From: Scilla litardierei
Taxonomy: Eukaryota; Streptophyta; Magnoliopsida; Asparagales; Asparagaceae
DNA length: 64,000 nt
Assembly (NCBI GenBank): GCA_030789695.1
Contig: CM061132.1
Span: 159,136,817 to 159,200,816 of the forward strand
Reading direction: 5' to 3'
Made by a program: the position numbers and the translations under genes. Below, piece by piece: positions 1 to 10,326 of the stretch. Below the pieces are notes generated by a model. It saw only the letters and a program-made list of their open reading frames with translations, had not been told where the DNA came from and did no database searches. Positions within the stretch are counted from its first letter, which is position 1, and each line of letters begins with the position of its first letter.

Positions 1-200
1 CACACGTTTTTCACACTTCCACCCATCGTAATTGAGATTATTGTAGCACGCTATTATTTTCTTTATCGATCAAAATTTTGTGAACGTAGAACGACTTGTC
101 CCTGTGATCCGACCCGGTACTCACCGGTTATTTTTAGTGCATTGACACTCCTACGCTTGGGAGCGGAAGGCGTGCACTTGCGCGTTTTCCGAGTCAACCA
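1..200 (+). repeat. 3' end of the 5' LTR of the TR-GAG-like element
   Basis: It matches 4673-4872 nearly base for base and ends in CAACCA just before the primer-binding site. The near identity of the two copies suggests a fairly recent insertion. Confidence 0.9.
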
Positions 201-202
201 AT

Positions 203-220
203 TGGCGCCGTTGCCGGGGA
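203..220 (+). other. Primer-binding site, tRNA-Asp type
   Basis: TGGCGCCGTTGCCGGGGA is complementary to the 3' end of plant tRNA-Asp, a primer used by Athila/Tat-related gypsy elements. It lies two bases after the end of the 5' LTR. Confidence 0.85.
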
Positions 221-371
221 CAACGGTTTCTAGTATTAGCAATCTTTGATTGATTTTGAAATATTTAGTGTGATACTTCTATCTTTTAGTGTGTGTCTTT
301 TCGTTTATTTATTTTCCTTTTATTGAGTCTTTTGGTTGTTATTTTCATTTTCTTGGAATTTTTTTTTTACC

Positions 372-2045
372 ATGGCATCATCTTCAGATTTTTCGGACGT
401 TGATTTGGAGGATATCCCACTTCCGCCATACTTTCATGGCACGGAGTGGGAGAACCCTCACTTACATATTAAAAATTTTGAAGATTGGATGCATTCATGT
501 CTTGGTGGGAATATCGATGATGATTGCATATATTTTAGATTCTTTCCCGATTCTTTACAGGATGATGCTAGACTTTGGTTTGATTCTTTGTCTCTGGACT
601 CACATTTTACTTGGTTGTCATTTCAGGCTGAATTTCTCCGAGTATTTTTGCCTATCTTTTTGGAGCAGGTACATGGGCGGCAGGCCATGGAGCATGTAGC
701 GAGCTTTATCCAGGCTGAGTGGGAGGCCTACCATCAGGCTTGGCAGAGATTCACTGATTTGGTGCTTGCATGCCCACACCAGAGCTTTCACGAGGATCAT
801 CTTCTGCAGATCTTCTACACAGGGTTATCGCCATCTGGGCGAGATTTGGTGCAGATGAGCTGCGGTGGAGAGTTCTTTGATTATTCGACCGAGGATTCTT
901 GGTTGTACCTGAGAGACCTTGCAGAGTGGGAGCAGACTGAGCCATCTGAAGAGCCGTCACTTGGATATGAGGATGATGGCCAGTCCCAGTTTCCACTTCA
1001 GGATGCAGAGCTGCAGGTCCAGTGCCAGCCTGAGGAGCCAGCTGAGGGCTCATTCCAGTGCGACTCTATGGATTATCTAGAGAGACCTGTGAAGAGGGTG
1101 CATTGGGGCCAAGTAGAAGAGTTTGAGCATATATATATTGAGGAGTCAGAGGAGACAGATGACGGAGTGCGTGTCGACCACGACGGTGACACGGTGCATT
1201 TTCATTTTGAGGTTGATGAAGAAGTGGATGTGCATGATGGCCGAGAGCAGATCGAGTACACCATAGAGCCTGAGCCACATGCCACTTCAGAGTTAGCTTC
1301 ACAGGTCGAGGCGGTTGAGTATTTTGGGAGGACGACTGAGATGAGCTATTTCTGGGATGGCGAGGATGATGCGTGCTTGGATTTGCCCGAGACGTGTCTA
1401 CCTCCAGTCCTATCACAGATGTCACTTCCCTCGCCTCAGGAGGCGCACTTGCCAGTCATCGAGGAGGTTTGTGAGGAGCAGTTATCAGATGTGGGGAGTG
1501 CCGCAGAGATCGTTGATGTTGATATGGATGTCGAGGAGGATGATAGCGACGGGGATTGCGAGATGGTATATATTGAGCCCGAGCTCCCTCCTACTCCAGT
1601 TTTCTCTCTGCAGCCACTTCCACCTCCTCTTGAGGACTTGCATCATTCCGAGCCTAGCATCACATTTCAGGGAAGTTCCCATCTTTCTTTTCCCTCCACT
1701 CCCGAATCAAATTATTTACTTCCATATCATAATGATTCGGATTGTCGTCATTTGATCGTACATTCTTTTATTCATTTCGACGACCCATTTTGGCAAGCTT
1801 TTCACTTGGATGGGCGCTCTCGCCCAATTATTTTTGACACGACCTATCTCCCCCATTTTGCAGGAACCTATCACAAGGAGATGCTTGGGGTTGTGTCGCT
1901 TGCCATTGATGCCCGCAATGGAGGTAGGGCATTGGATGTGGCGACGCTCGCGGAGGAGCGTAAGGATATGATCGAGCAGTTGCCACCACCGTTATACATT
2001 CGAGATCCGCCATTTGCCACGGTGTGTTCTTTCCATGTAGTGTAA
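372..2045 (+). CDS. Gag-like protein of the TR-GAG-like element
   Basis: This is a single uninterrupted ORF of 557 codons from the ATG at 372 (MASSSDF). The in-frame ATG at 336 would add 12 hydrophobic residues, and the context accATGG favours 372. The first 180 residues look like a plant retrotransposon gag domain (PF03732 type): ARLWFDSL near residue 70, FQAEFLRVFLP near 90, then a helix with SFIQAEWEAYHQAWQRFTDL, and the LLQIFYTGLSP stretch. The rest is very acidic and low in complexity. No CCHC zinc knuckle and no protease motif follows. A plausible role is assembling particles with enzymes supplied by another element. The open frame in otherwise decayed surroundings argues for recent activity or purifying selection. 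Confidence 0.75.
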   Translation: MASSSDFSDVDLEDIPLPPYFHGTEWENPHLHIKNFEDWMHSCLGGNIDDDCIYFRFFPDSLQDDARLWFDSLSLDSHFTWLSFQAEFLRVFLPIFLEQVHGRQAMEHVASFIQAEWEAYHQAWQRFTDLVLACPHQSFHEDHLLQIFYTGLSPSGRDLVQMSCGGEFFDYSTEDSWLYLRDLAEWEQTEPSEEPSLGYEDDGQSQFPLQDAELQVQCQPEEPAEGSFQCDSMDYLERPVKRVHWGQVEEFEHIYIEESEETDDGVRVDHDGDTVHFHFEVDEEVDVHDGREQIEYTIEPEPHATSELASQVEAVEYFGRTTEMSYFWDGEDDACLDLPETCLPPVLSQMSLPSPQEAHLPVIEEVCEEQLSDVGSAAEIVDVDMDVEEDDSDGDCEMVYIEPELPPTPVFSLQPLPPPLEDLHHSEPSITFQGSSHLSFPSTPESNYLLPYHNDSDCRHLIVHSFIHFDDPFWQAFHLDGRSRPIIFDTTYLPHFAGTYHKEMLGVVSLAIDARNGGRALDVATLAEERKDMIEQLPPPLYIRDPPFATVCSFHVV

Positions 2046-3191
2046 ATAAATAAAAGCTTTATTTTAGTATTTTCGTGTGCTTTTCTTTTCTTTTCTAGGA
2101 TCTTTTGTGAGATCTAGTACTCTCCCAACATTGAGGACAATACTTATTTTAAGTTGGGGGAGAGTGTTAGCATCTTTAGGTTTGTTAGGATTTTGGCCTA
2201 AATTTTTTTTTTTGAGATTCCTCCATGTTTCGCCTCATTCCATGAATGTTATTGCATATCATATTTGGCCTTCTCGTTCCTACGCCATTAGCTTTGTTTT
2301 GTCCCTATATGCTTAATGCCATGCAATTTTTTCGGATTATTACTTTGGTATCGATTTCTTGATGTTGGATTGGCATGTTTCATTTCTTTTCCATTTTGGA
2401 TTCATATGCTAATATGCCATGTATGAACTACATTACATGTTGTGATACTCTCTTTGAGATAATTTTGGAAAAGTTTGGTGTAAGCGATTTCATGTTTGGG
2501 ATGAATGGTGTAGTTTTTAATTGGATTAGGGGTGGCCAAATTGTGCATGCTTCGTTTTTCTCTTAGGAGTGGGTGGATGAGTTGCTAATTTGTGTTGGAA
2601 TGAAAAAGAAAGTTAGTATAAGTGAATGTTTCTTCCTAATCAAATCGAGTAGCCGGTGCCCCACGAAACATTGGGAAGGACGCCAAAGATGAGATTTAGG
2701 AGATCATTCCATCCCTTTGCCTATATAGCGTTATCGCGTGTAGGTATTGGTGGCCGTGTTTGCATTTATAGCGTTATCGCATGAATGCAAAACATAAACA
2801 TGAAAAATCCAAAAACAAAAAAAAGAGAAAAAGAAAAGAAAAAGAAAAAAAATGAAAGAATAAGCAACATGAGTGATGCAATCTCATCTCCCACAACTTA
2901 GAGAAAAATTCTTTTGTTTTGGCCACTTTCATGAAAATTGGAAATTTTGACATCGTGATATCCCGATACGTGTGATACGGGGCTTATTTCTTCACTTTTC
3001 TTTGAATTGGATTGAGGGGAGTATCATTTGTTGTTTGCTTTCATATATTTGGTATATTGGCTTTGAAATCAATTGGAAATCTCATTTTTGGAGTATGCCA
3101 TGATGATATCGAGGATTTGGTGCATGTTTTTCAATTTTATCCGAATTTATCGCATATTTTGCTAGGGACTAGCAAAAAGCTAGTTGGGGGG
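2046..3191 (+). other. Non-coding internal tract of the TR-GAG-like element with polypurine tract
   Basis: No coding signal is seen. It holds two copies of TATAGCGTTATCGC (2724-2737 and 2767-2780), an A/G-rich run at about 2813-2865 and a G-rich string near 2153-2164. It ends in AGTTGGGGGG immediately before the LTR start, which is the likely polypurine tract for plus-strand priming. Confidence 0.6.
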
Positions 3192-4872
3192 TGTGATTCA
3201 GGATATAAATTGCATATTTTCCCCCCTAACTACTCCCATTTTGTGCCAAAGATTAGGCTTAATTGTGCTCTTTTTGGGTATATTTTCATTTCATATCAAT
3301 TTTACGGCTTATTCTCATTCTTGGCACAAAATACGTTTTTTATCGTCTTTATTGGCTTCCTATTATTTTTCATATGCTCCTGGTATTATTGTGATTATAT
3401 GGTCAATTTTTGAGAATTATTGGTGCATTGGAATATTTTATATAGCTTATTTGGAGGTCAATAGTGTTTTTATAATAGTCATTATATTTATTTTTACATC
3501 AAATGGACTAATTTCTTCTTCCTATATTTTTCAGGTATTCATGGGAGTCTTAGAGATTTTCCAGAATTTTTTGGGATTTTTCTGAGATTTCTAGGTATTT
3601 TTTTGGAATTAAATGAAGGAGAAAAGTGGGAGAAAAGCCATGAAAAAGAAATTCATTGGGGGCGCCACGTGGCGCGATCTGGAGGCGCCACGTGGCGCCA
3701 TCTGTGTCGTCCGCTGGGCAGTTGGGCTGCTGTAATAATTTTATAAAAAAAAAAAAAACTTTTTCAGCGGGTCGGCCCAGTGGCCGGCCCGCTTGGCCGC
3801 TCATTCTTAAAAAAAAAATTTATAAAAAAAACGCCTTGCGAGCGGGCCGGCCCAGCTGGCCGGCCCGCCCGCGAAATTTAGAAGCGGGGAAGCCCGCTTC
3901 GCTGAACGCGCGCGCTGCTTGAGCGGGGGCGGGCAGCGGGCGCCCGCCCCCCCCGAAACCCGACCCGATACGGGTTAAAGGGCCCTGTTGCGTTTTTTGA
4001 AAAGCTCTCTCGGTTTTGGTTCGTTTTTGCGGCTGTTCTTGGCGTTTTTTAGGGTTCTTGATGGGGGTTTTCTTCCCCAAAGGCTAGGGGGAAGCTTGGA
4101 GGCCATTGGAGCTTGGGGAAAGCTTGGAGGAGGTGCTAAAGTGGAAGGGAGGCTCATTTGGGGAGAGCTTGGGTGATATCTTTCTTCCCCACTTTTGTAA
4201 ATTGATATCTCACTTTTGTATGAAACTTTGATGAATCTTTTGAATGAAATTTACATCTTGTTTGCTATGATTGTGTAGTGTTAGTGTGATTGGGTGGTGA
4301 TTCATTGGGTTGGATGTTAATGTTTGCCCTAATTCCCTCTTGCCCAATTTTCATTGTTGATGTTGGAAGTATCATTAGGGCACAATTTTATTGGCCAAGT
4401 CCCGAGAGGGCAATTTGAGAAAATGTCATGCTCGTAATTTGATTAGTGTTCGATTATACGTCCATCCCTATTGCTAATTGTGATGTCTTTTATTGTTAAA
4501 TTCTCCGATTGGGCTTCCTTAGCCGGATGACCAATTGAAGTATATGAGGGTAATTTGTGCTTAATTAACACCAACATTAGTGAATTCACAACCCATGCTC
4601 CTCGCCTTGCTACCCTAATTTCTCCTTTTGGCTCTCTAACCCTAGACACTTAGGTTAGATTTTTAGTTTCTCCACACGTTTTTCACACTTCCACCCATCG
4701 TAATTGAGATTATTGTAGCACGCTATTATTTTCTTTATCGATCAAAATTTTGTGAACGTAGAACGACTTGTCCCTGTGATCCGACCCGGTACTCACCGGT
4801 TATTTTTATTGCATTGACACTCCTACGCTTGGGAGCGGAAGGCGTGCACTTGCGCGTTTTCCGAGTCAACCA
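3192..4872 (+). repeat. 3' LTR of the TR-GAG-like element
   Basis: The LTR runs from TGTGATTCAGG to CAACCA (1681 bp). Around 3660-3700 it has two GGCGCCACGTGGCGC palindromes containing a G-box core CACGTG. Around 3770-3880 it has inverted GGCCGGCCC clusters. The last 200 bp match the 5' LTR end at 1-200. Confidence 0.75.
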
Positions 4873-6097
4873 TCCTACTGAGAGTGCAACGGCCAGAGCT
4901 GATCCCCAGCCAATCGACCTCGATGCCGAGGAGGTCGTGCGAGCCGAGCCGAAGGCCCAAGGGTCTCAGAGCAGGCGACCACCTTCGATCCCCACAATTT
5001 CGCTCCAGAATGTAGCGCCCCAAGGGTCTCCCACCAGGTTGGGCTCCAGCGGGCAGACATCGACCGCAGATCGCTGGCGTATGGCTGCCCTCCGTGCGTG
5101 CTCGGAAAGCCCGCGCACCCGAGCTGCGAGTCAGCGCTCGCGGTGTTCAAGTCCAAGAGAGACAAGCTCTTGGCCTTGTCAGCGGAGGACTCTCTAGCTG
5201 AGTCCTACCCACTCTACTGAGTTGGTCTTCGACGAAGCCGTAGTGGTGGCGTGGCTAGCTAAGAATAGCCTGCTGCCAAGAGACAGGGAGTCTCTTACAA
5301 ACGTGGATGCGGAGAGGTTGTGCGCCTCGGCCATCTGGAATAGAATGCAGGTAGGTCAGCCGTCTCCTTTTAAGATGCATCTCTTTGTTCGTGTGTGCAT
5401 TCTAACCTCTTTTGCTTTGATGTGCATGCGAATGCCATGATGGTCGCCCTTAGGCACCATACCTCCGAGATAAACAAGGCCAAGCTGTGCTTGGGAGGAA
5501 GCAGGCCGAGCTAGAAGCTGTGAAGAAAGCGGCTGAGGAGCAGGCGAAGAGGCATATGGCCTGGCATGCGAAGCTACAGGAATTGTACGCCGAACAACGG
5601 GCGAAGATCCAAAAGCAGGAGGTATGCCTGGAGGAGTTCGAGAAGAAGGTCCAGGCTGAGGAAGCCCACAGTGTCGAAGCGGAGGCCGCCCGTGAGCAAG
5701 AAAAGGAGAGGGCGACGGAGCTGGAGCAGCAGGTAGCGACGAGGAAGACCGAGCTAGAGGCAAAGCAGGTCGAAGCGGTCCGACACTATCAGTTGACGAA
5801 GCTCGTCCCTGCAATGGAGGTGATAAAAGAGAAGGGCACCTCATAGGGCTGGGAGGTGTGCCTCCAGAGGATTATAGAGAGAATGGGAAGCCTCTATCCA
5901 ACGGTAGAGGTAGACTTTTCATAGCTAGCGGCCTCTGATGACGAGGATGAGGAAGAGGTTGCCACACAGGCCGAAGAGGATGCGATGGTGACCGAACAAC
6001 CAGTGGGGAACTGTGCTCCAGAGGGAGGCGAAAGTTCGTTCGGAGGCGACCAAGTGGGGGGGGGGGGTCCTGGCGAGAGTGGCCAGGGTACCGTATG
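4873..6097 (+). pseudogene. Antisense ORF (aORF) remnant of the Tat element, coiled-coil protein
   Basis: This is plus-strand coding remnant in an element whose gag and pol are on the minus strand. The N-terminal part is lost at the TR-GAG insertion (4872/4873). A reading frame around 5222-5350 (DVDAERLCASAIWNRMQ) ends at a GTAGGT donor-like site. It resumes after a likely intron, near 5454, with a long coiled coil (5487-5846) rich in Glu, Lys, Ala and Gln (LGRKQAELEAVKKAAEEQ). A stop at 5844 interrupts it; beyond that an acidic tail (DDEDEEEVATQAEED) and a GESGQGTV-like end near 6097 are still readable. Antisense ORFs of this kind are known in Tat elements, but their function is unknown. The breaks mark it as a pseudogene. 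Confidence 0.65.
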
Positions 6098-6429
6098 AAT
6101 GTTGGGGTGGGTTTTTTAGGGGCTGGTCTAGGGGCCTGGTTGTGGACCGTTTTTTTGTTTTGGAAGTTTTGGGATTTTGTAGTGTAGGCTCACGTGCGGT
6201 GGGCCGAGGCGAACAATTTTGTAAGGCCGGCCCCTGGCAATACTTGTAAAAAATTTTTTCCCATGAAATCTCTTATCCGACTTGATTTTCTTTTGATTTT
6301 CTGAACTTGTGACTAAGCGTTGATTTCTAGCTTTGCCCTTATGTGTATTGCCCCCGACATTCAGGGCAGGCTAGAGCTGGAGAGAGGCCGTGCCGGATGT
6401 CGAGAGTATAGACCGACGCTTGTGAGGGG
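6098..6429. other. Non-coding spacer between antisense ORF and tandem array
   Basis: This is a T/G-rich stretch with no coding signal, probably the 3' flank of the antisense ORF. A homopolymer run of G occurs just upstream, at about 6057-6066. Confidence 0.5.
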
Positions 6430-7815
6430 ACAGTACAAGCCCGTAGCTCAGCCCAAGCCCTCCAAAGCCTATCAAGGGCGAAGCTCGTGATCTTGCTCCG
6501 AAATTTAAGGGAGAGGAGGGTACGAGCCCTAGCTCGGTCCAAGCCCTCTAGAGTCTATCGAGGGCGAAGCTCGTGAGCTTGCCCTGGAATTCGAGGGAGA
6601 GGAGGGTACGAACCCGTAGCTCGGCCCGAGCCCTCGGGAGCCTATCGAGGGTGAAGCTCGTGAGCTTGCCCCGAAATTTGAGGGAGGGGAGGGTACGAGC
6701 CCGTAGCTCGACCCAAGCCCTCTGGAGCCTATCAAGGGCGAAGCTCCGTAAGCTTGCCCTAGAATTTGAGGGAGGGGAGGGTATGAGCCCATAACTTGGC
6801 CCTAGCCCTCCGAAGCCTATCGAGGGCGAAGCTCCGTAAGCTTGCCCCAGAATTTAAGGGAGGGGAGGGTACGAGCCTGTAGCTCGGCCCTAGCCCTCCG
6901 GAGCCTATCGAGGGCGAAGCTCCGTATGCTTGTCCCAGAATTTGAGGGAGTGGAGGGTACGAGCCCGTAGCTCGGCCCTAGCCCTCCGAAGCCTATCGAA
7001 GGCAAAGCTCCGTATGCTTGCCCCTGAATTTGAGGGAGGGAAGGGTACGAGCCCATAGCTCGGCCCTAGCCCTCCGGAGCCTCTCGAGGGCAAAGCTCCA
7101 TATGCTTGCCCCAGAATTTGAGGGAGGGGAGGGTACGAGCCCGTAGCTCGGCCCTAGCCCTCCGGAGCCTATCAACGGTGAAGCTCCATAAGCTTGCCCT
7201 GGAATTTGAGGGAGTAAATGGTACGAGCCCGTAGCTCGGCCCTAGCCCTCTGGAGCCTATTGAGAGCGAAGCTTCGTAAGCTTGCCCTGGAATTTGAGGG
7301 AGTGGAGGGTACGAGCCAGTAGCTCGGCCCTAGCCCTCCGGAGCCTATCGAGGGCGAAGCTCCGTAAGCTTGCCCGAAATTTGAGGGAGTGGAGGGTACG
7401 ATCCCGTAGCTCGGCCCTAGCCCTCCAGAGCCTATCGAGGGCAAAGCTCTGTATGCTTGCCCCGAAATTTGAGGGAGGGGAGGGTACGAGCCCGTTGCTC
7501 AGCCGTAGCCCTCCGGAGCCTATCGAGGGCGAAGCTCCATAGGCTTACCCCGGAATTTGAGGGAGGGGAGGGTACGAGCCCGTAGCGCGGCCCTAGCCCT
7601 CCAGAGGCTATCGACGACGAAGCTCCGTAATCTTGCCCCGGAATTTGAGGGAGGGAAGGGTACGAGCCCGTAGCTCGGCCTTAGCCCTCCGGAGCATATC
7701 GAGGGTGAAGCTCCGTAAGCTTGACCTGTAATTTGAGGGAGGGAAGGGTATGAGCCCATAACTCGGCCCTAGCCCTCTTGACCCTATCGAGAGCAAAGCT
7801 CTGTAAGCTTGCCCC
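6430..7815. repeat. Tandem array of about 16 copies of an 88-bp unit
   Basis: The phrase GGTACGAGCCCGTAGCTCGG recurs at 88-bp steps (for example 6605, 6692, 6780, 6868), followed by AGCCCTCCGGAGCCTATCGA and GAATTTGAGGGAGGGGAGG. Copies differ by scattered substitutions. The array lies between pol and the antisense ORF, where Tat elements often carry tandem subrepeats. Because 88 is not a multiple of three, many overlapping short ORFs of 60-90 codons appear on both strands; these are by-products. Confidence 0.92.
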
Positions 7816-7917
7816 AGAGTACGATAATATTCAAGGAGAGATGAAATTTTCAAATGGAGATGGGCAATATTTGAGAATACGCACAAAAAGAAGATAATTT
7901 CCTTAAGATTTACAGTG

Positions 7918-10275
7918 TTACTGATAGTATTTGAGCAAGTGCTTTGTATTCCATGGGTGGGCTAGCTCGTCGCCTTCCATGGTTGCAAGGATGTAAGTTG
8001 CTGGCTCGATGATGTCAATAATCTCGTAGTGGCCCTCCTATTTTTCTGCGAGCTTCCCTCGTCGAGCGATCTCCGGCTTGAAGGTCGCGTCCCTAAGGAC
8101 CAGGTCGTCGATTCTGAAGCTCTGCTTTTTCACTCAAGAGTTATATTACCGAGCCATCCTTCGGTCTCTCACTTCGTCGATGAGCTCGAGGTTGAGGTCG
8201 AGGCCTTCCATGTCGACGTCTTCATCGAAGTATTTGAGCCGAAGTGTCTCTTCTCCCACTTCTACTGGAACGACTGCCTCCGCCCCGAACGCAAGCATAA
8301 ACAGACTCTCCCCAGTCGACACCTTGTAGGTCGTGCGGTACGACCATAGGATGCCCGACAGCTCGTCCACCCAGGACCCAAGCACGTCGCCGACCTTTTT
8401 CTTCAGGGGCCCCGTATACATTTGTTTGCTGCCTCTGCCATCCCATTGCACTACAGATGCGCTACAGAGATGAAGTGGAGTCTGATAACCCACTCCGAAC
8501 AGAATCTTTGGAAGTCCACGCAGTCGAACTACCTCCCATTGTCTGTCACTATGGAACGAGGTATCCCAAAGCAGCATATGATGGACTTCCAGATGAAGCT
8601 CTTCATGTCCTTCCAAGTGATGTGCGCCAACGGTTCAGCCTCGATCCATTTGGTGTAGTAATCGATGGCGACGACGAGGTACTTCCTCCCTCCAGACGCT
8701 TTTGGGAAAGGTCCGAAGATATCGAGGCCCCAATTTGCGAACGGGATCGAGCTGAGGATGGAGACCAGGTCCACAGGCAGTGCGGTAGTGTGTCTGTAGA
8801 ACTGCTGGCACTCTCTGCACTTCTTGACATACTGGAGCGCGTCGTGGATCATGGTCGGTCAGTAATATCCTTGACGCACTGCTTTATGGGCGATGGTGCG
8901 TCTGTCATAGTGGTTTCCACAGAGGCCTTCGTGTACCTCGCGGATGACTTGTTCGGCTTGGACCGGCCTCAAACACTTTAGATAAGGAAATATGTCGAAT
9001 TTTGCGTGACGCTTCCGATAAATTACAAATGACAGGGCTCACCTCTCGACCTTCTTTGCTTCGAACCGATCTTCGGGTAGGGCTCATGTCTCTAGGTAGG
9101 TCATGATTGTGCTCATCCAGGTCGTCATTTTGCTGACACACATTAGCTCGCCCTCCTCAATGGTAGGTGTCAGCAAGTTCTCAATGTAGATGGTCTTCCC
9201 AATTTCGACCGGGGAAGAGAGGGCTAGCTTCGTGAGAGCGTCAGCTCGGAGGTTGTTCGATCGAGAAAGATGATGAACCTCCGCCTTCTCGAACTTCTGA
9301 AGTTTGGACTGAGCGCACTTTAAGTAGCGCTTCATCAGCTCCTCCCTCGCCTCGAAGCTCCCTTGGATTTGTTGTACGACGAGTCTCGAGTCGCTCAGCA
9401 GCAACACGTTCGTCGCCCACATCGCTCGCCATAGCTTCAGCCCATTGACAGCAGCCTCATACTCCACTACGTTGTTCGTCGTCGAGAAGTTGAAGCAGAG
9501 TGCATACTCCAACAAGCTTCTGTCTGGGGTTTCTATGACGATGTCTGCTCCACTTCCCGACCATGTCATCGATCCGTCGACGTGGACGACCCATAATTTG
9601 CCATCTCCTCCTTGGACGGATGTAGAGGGTTTGCCTGCTGCCGGCAGTCTTTGCCATGCTACAGTCGATCGAGCACCAGATGGATCTTTGGAAAGTTCTT
9701 CGATGGTGCATTACATCACGAAGTCTATCAGTGCTTGTCCTTTGATCGCCATTTGGGCCTTGTAGATGATGTCGAACCCATTGAGTTCACCGCTCCAGTT
9801 TAGCATTTTGCCCGATCGCTCCAATATCTTTAAGTTTTTCTCGAGGGGTAGGTTGGTGTAGACCACGATGGTATGATCTTGGAAATACGGCCAAAGCTTC
9901 CTCGTTGTCATGACGAGGCAGTAAGCGACCTTCTCTATGGGGCTATAACCGGTCTCCACATCTCGGAGCACCATGCTCGCATAGTAGACCGGCCTCTATA
10001 TGCCCTTCTCTTCTGTTACGAGGACCGAGCTGACAGCTTCACCACCAGTGGACAGATATAAACCCAGCCGATCTTCCTCCTCCGGCTTCGCAAGCAGCGG
10101 CAGACTTTGCAAATATGCCTGCAGCTCTGCTAAAGCTTGTGTGCAGGAATCGTCCCACTGGACAACCTTCCTCTCGTCTTTCTTCCCGGTGAGAGTCTGT
10201 CGCAAGACTCTAAAGAAAGGAGCGTCCTCTCGGCAGACTTCGATAAGAACCTCCCAAGTGCGGCAATCTGTCATG
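7918..10275 (-). pseudogene. Pol remnant of the Tat element (RT end, RNase H, second RNase H, integrase)
   Basis: On the minus strand the domains follow gypsy order. The end of reverse transcriptase and start of RNase H is at 10274-9996 (PFFRVLRQTLTG, AVSSVLVTEE), reached by a frameshift from an AALGRFLSKSAE reading. The rest of RNase H is at 9974-9711 (YSPIEKVAYCLV, AIKGQALIDF). A second, archaeal-type RNase H is at 9569-9084 (VEYEAAVNGL, LSDSRLVVQQ, NNLRADALTKLA). Integrase zinc and core are at 8852-8529 (CRECQ, GLDIFGPFP, YTKWIEAEP, IVTDNG). The integrase C-terminal part is at 8616-7918 (ILWSYRTTYKVSTGESLFML; ends LLKYYQ then stop). The region where the catalytic Glu is expected is scrambled. 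In-frame stops and frameshifts disable the whole gene, and protease plus most RT are absent. Confidence 0.88.
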
Positions 10276-10326
10276 CCTTATTTTGCACTATACGTGTATT
10301 CTACTGAATACGCGTAGTATTTCTAC

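Larger units (their letters stand above)
1..4872 (+). mobile_element. TR-GAG-like non-autonomous gypsy LTR retrotransposon (5' LTR cut by window start)
   Basis: Positions 1-200 repeat almost exactly at 4673-4872, so they are the two LTR ends. Between them lie a tRNA-Asp-type primer site, one gag-like ORF (372-2045), a non-coding tract and a polypurine tract directly before a TGTGATTCAGG LTR start at 3192. No protease, reverse transcriptase, RNase H or integrase motif is seen in any frame. Gag plus long LTRs without pol is the layout called TR-GAG in plants. Expected full length is about 6.3 kb (LTR 1681, internal 2991, LTR 1681). It sits inside the antisense ORF of the minus-strand Tat element. 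The target duplication cannot be checked because the left end is outside the window. Confidence 0.8.

Noticed and set aside
751..1425. Minus-strand frames opposite the TR-GAG gag
   Set aside because: They are shadows of the gag ORF on the plus strand with no protein features.
2166..4872. Longer LTR starting at TGTTAGCATC after an AGTTGGGGGAGAG tract
   Set aside because: The start at 3192 has a better polypurine tract and a TGTGATTCAGG beginning like related LTRs. The missing 5' LTR start prevents a final decision.
6529..7886. Many 60-90-codon open frames with repeated Ser/Gly/Leu motifs on both strands
   Set aside because: They are produced by the 88-bp tandem array, whose unit length shifts the frame at each copy.
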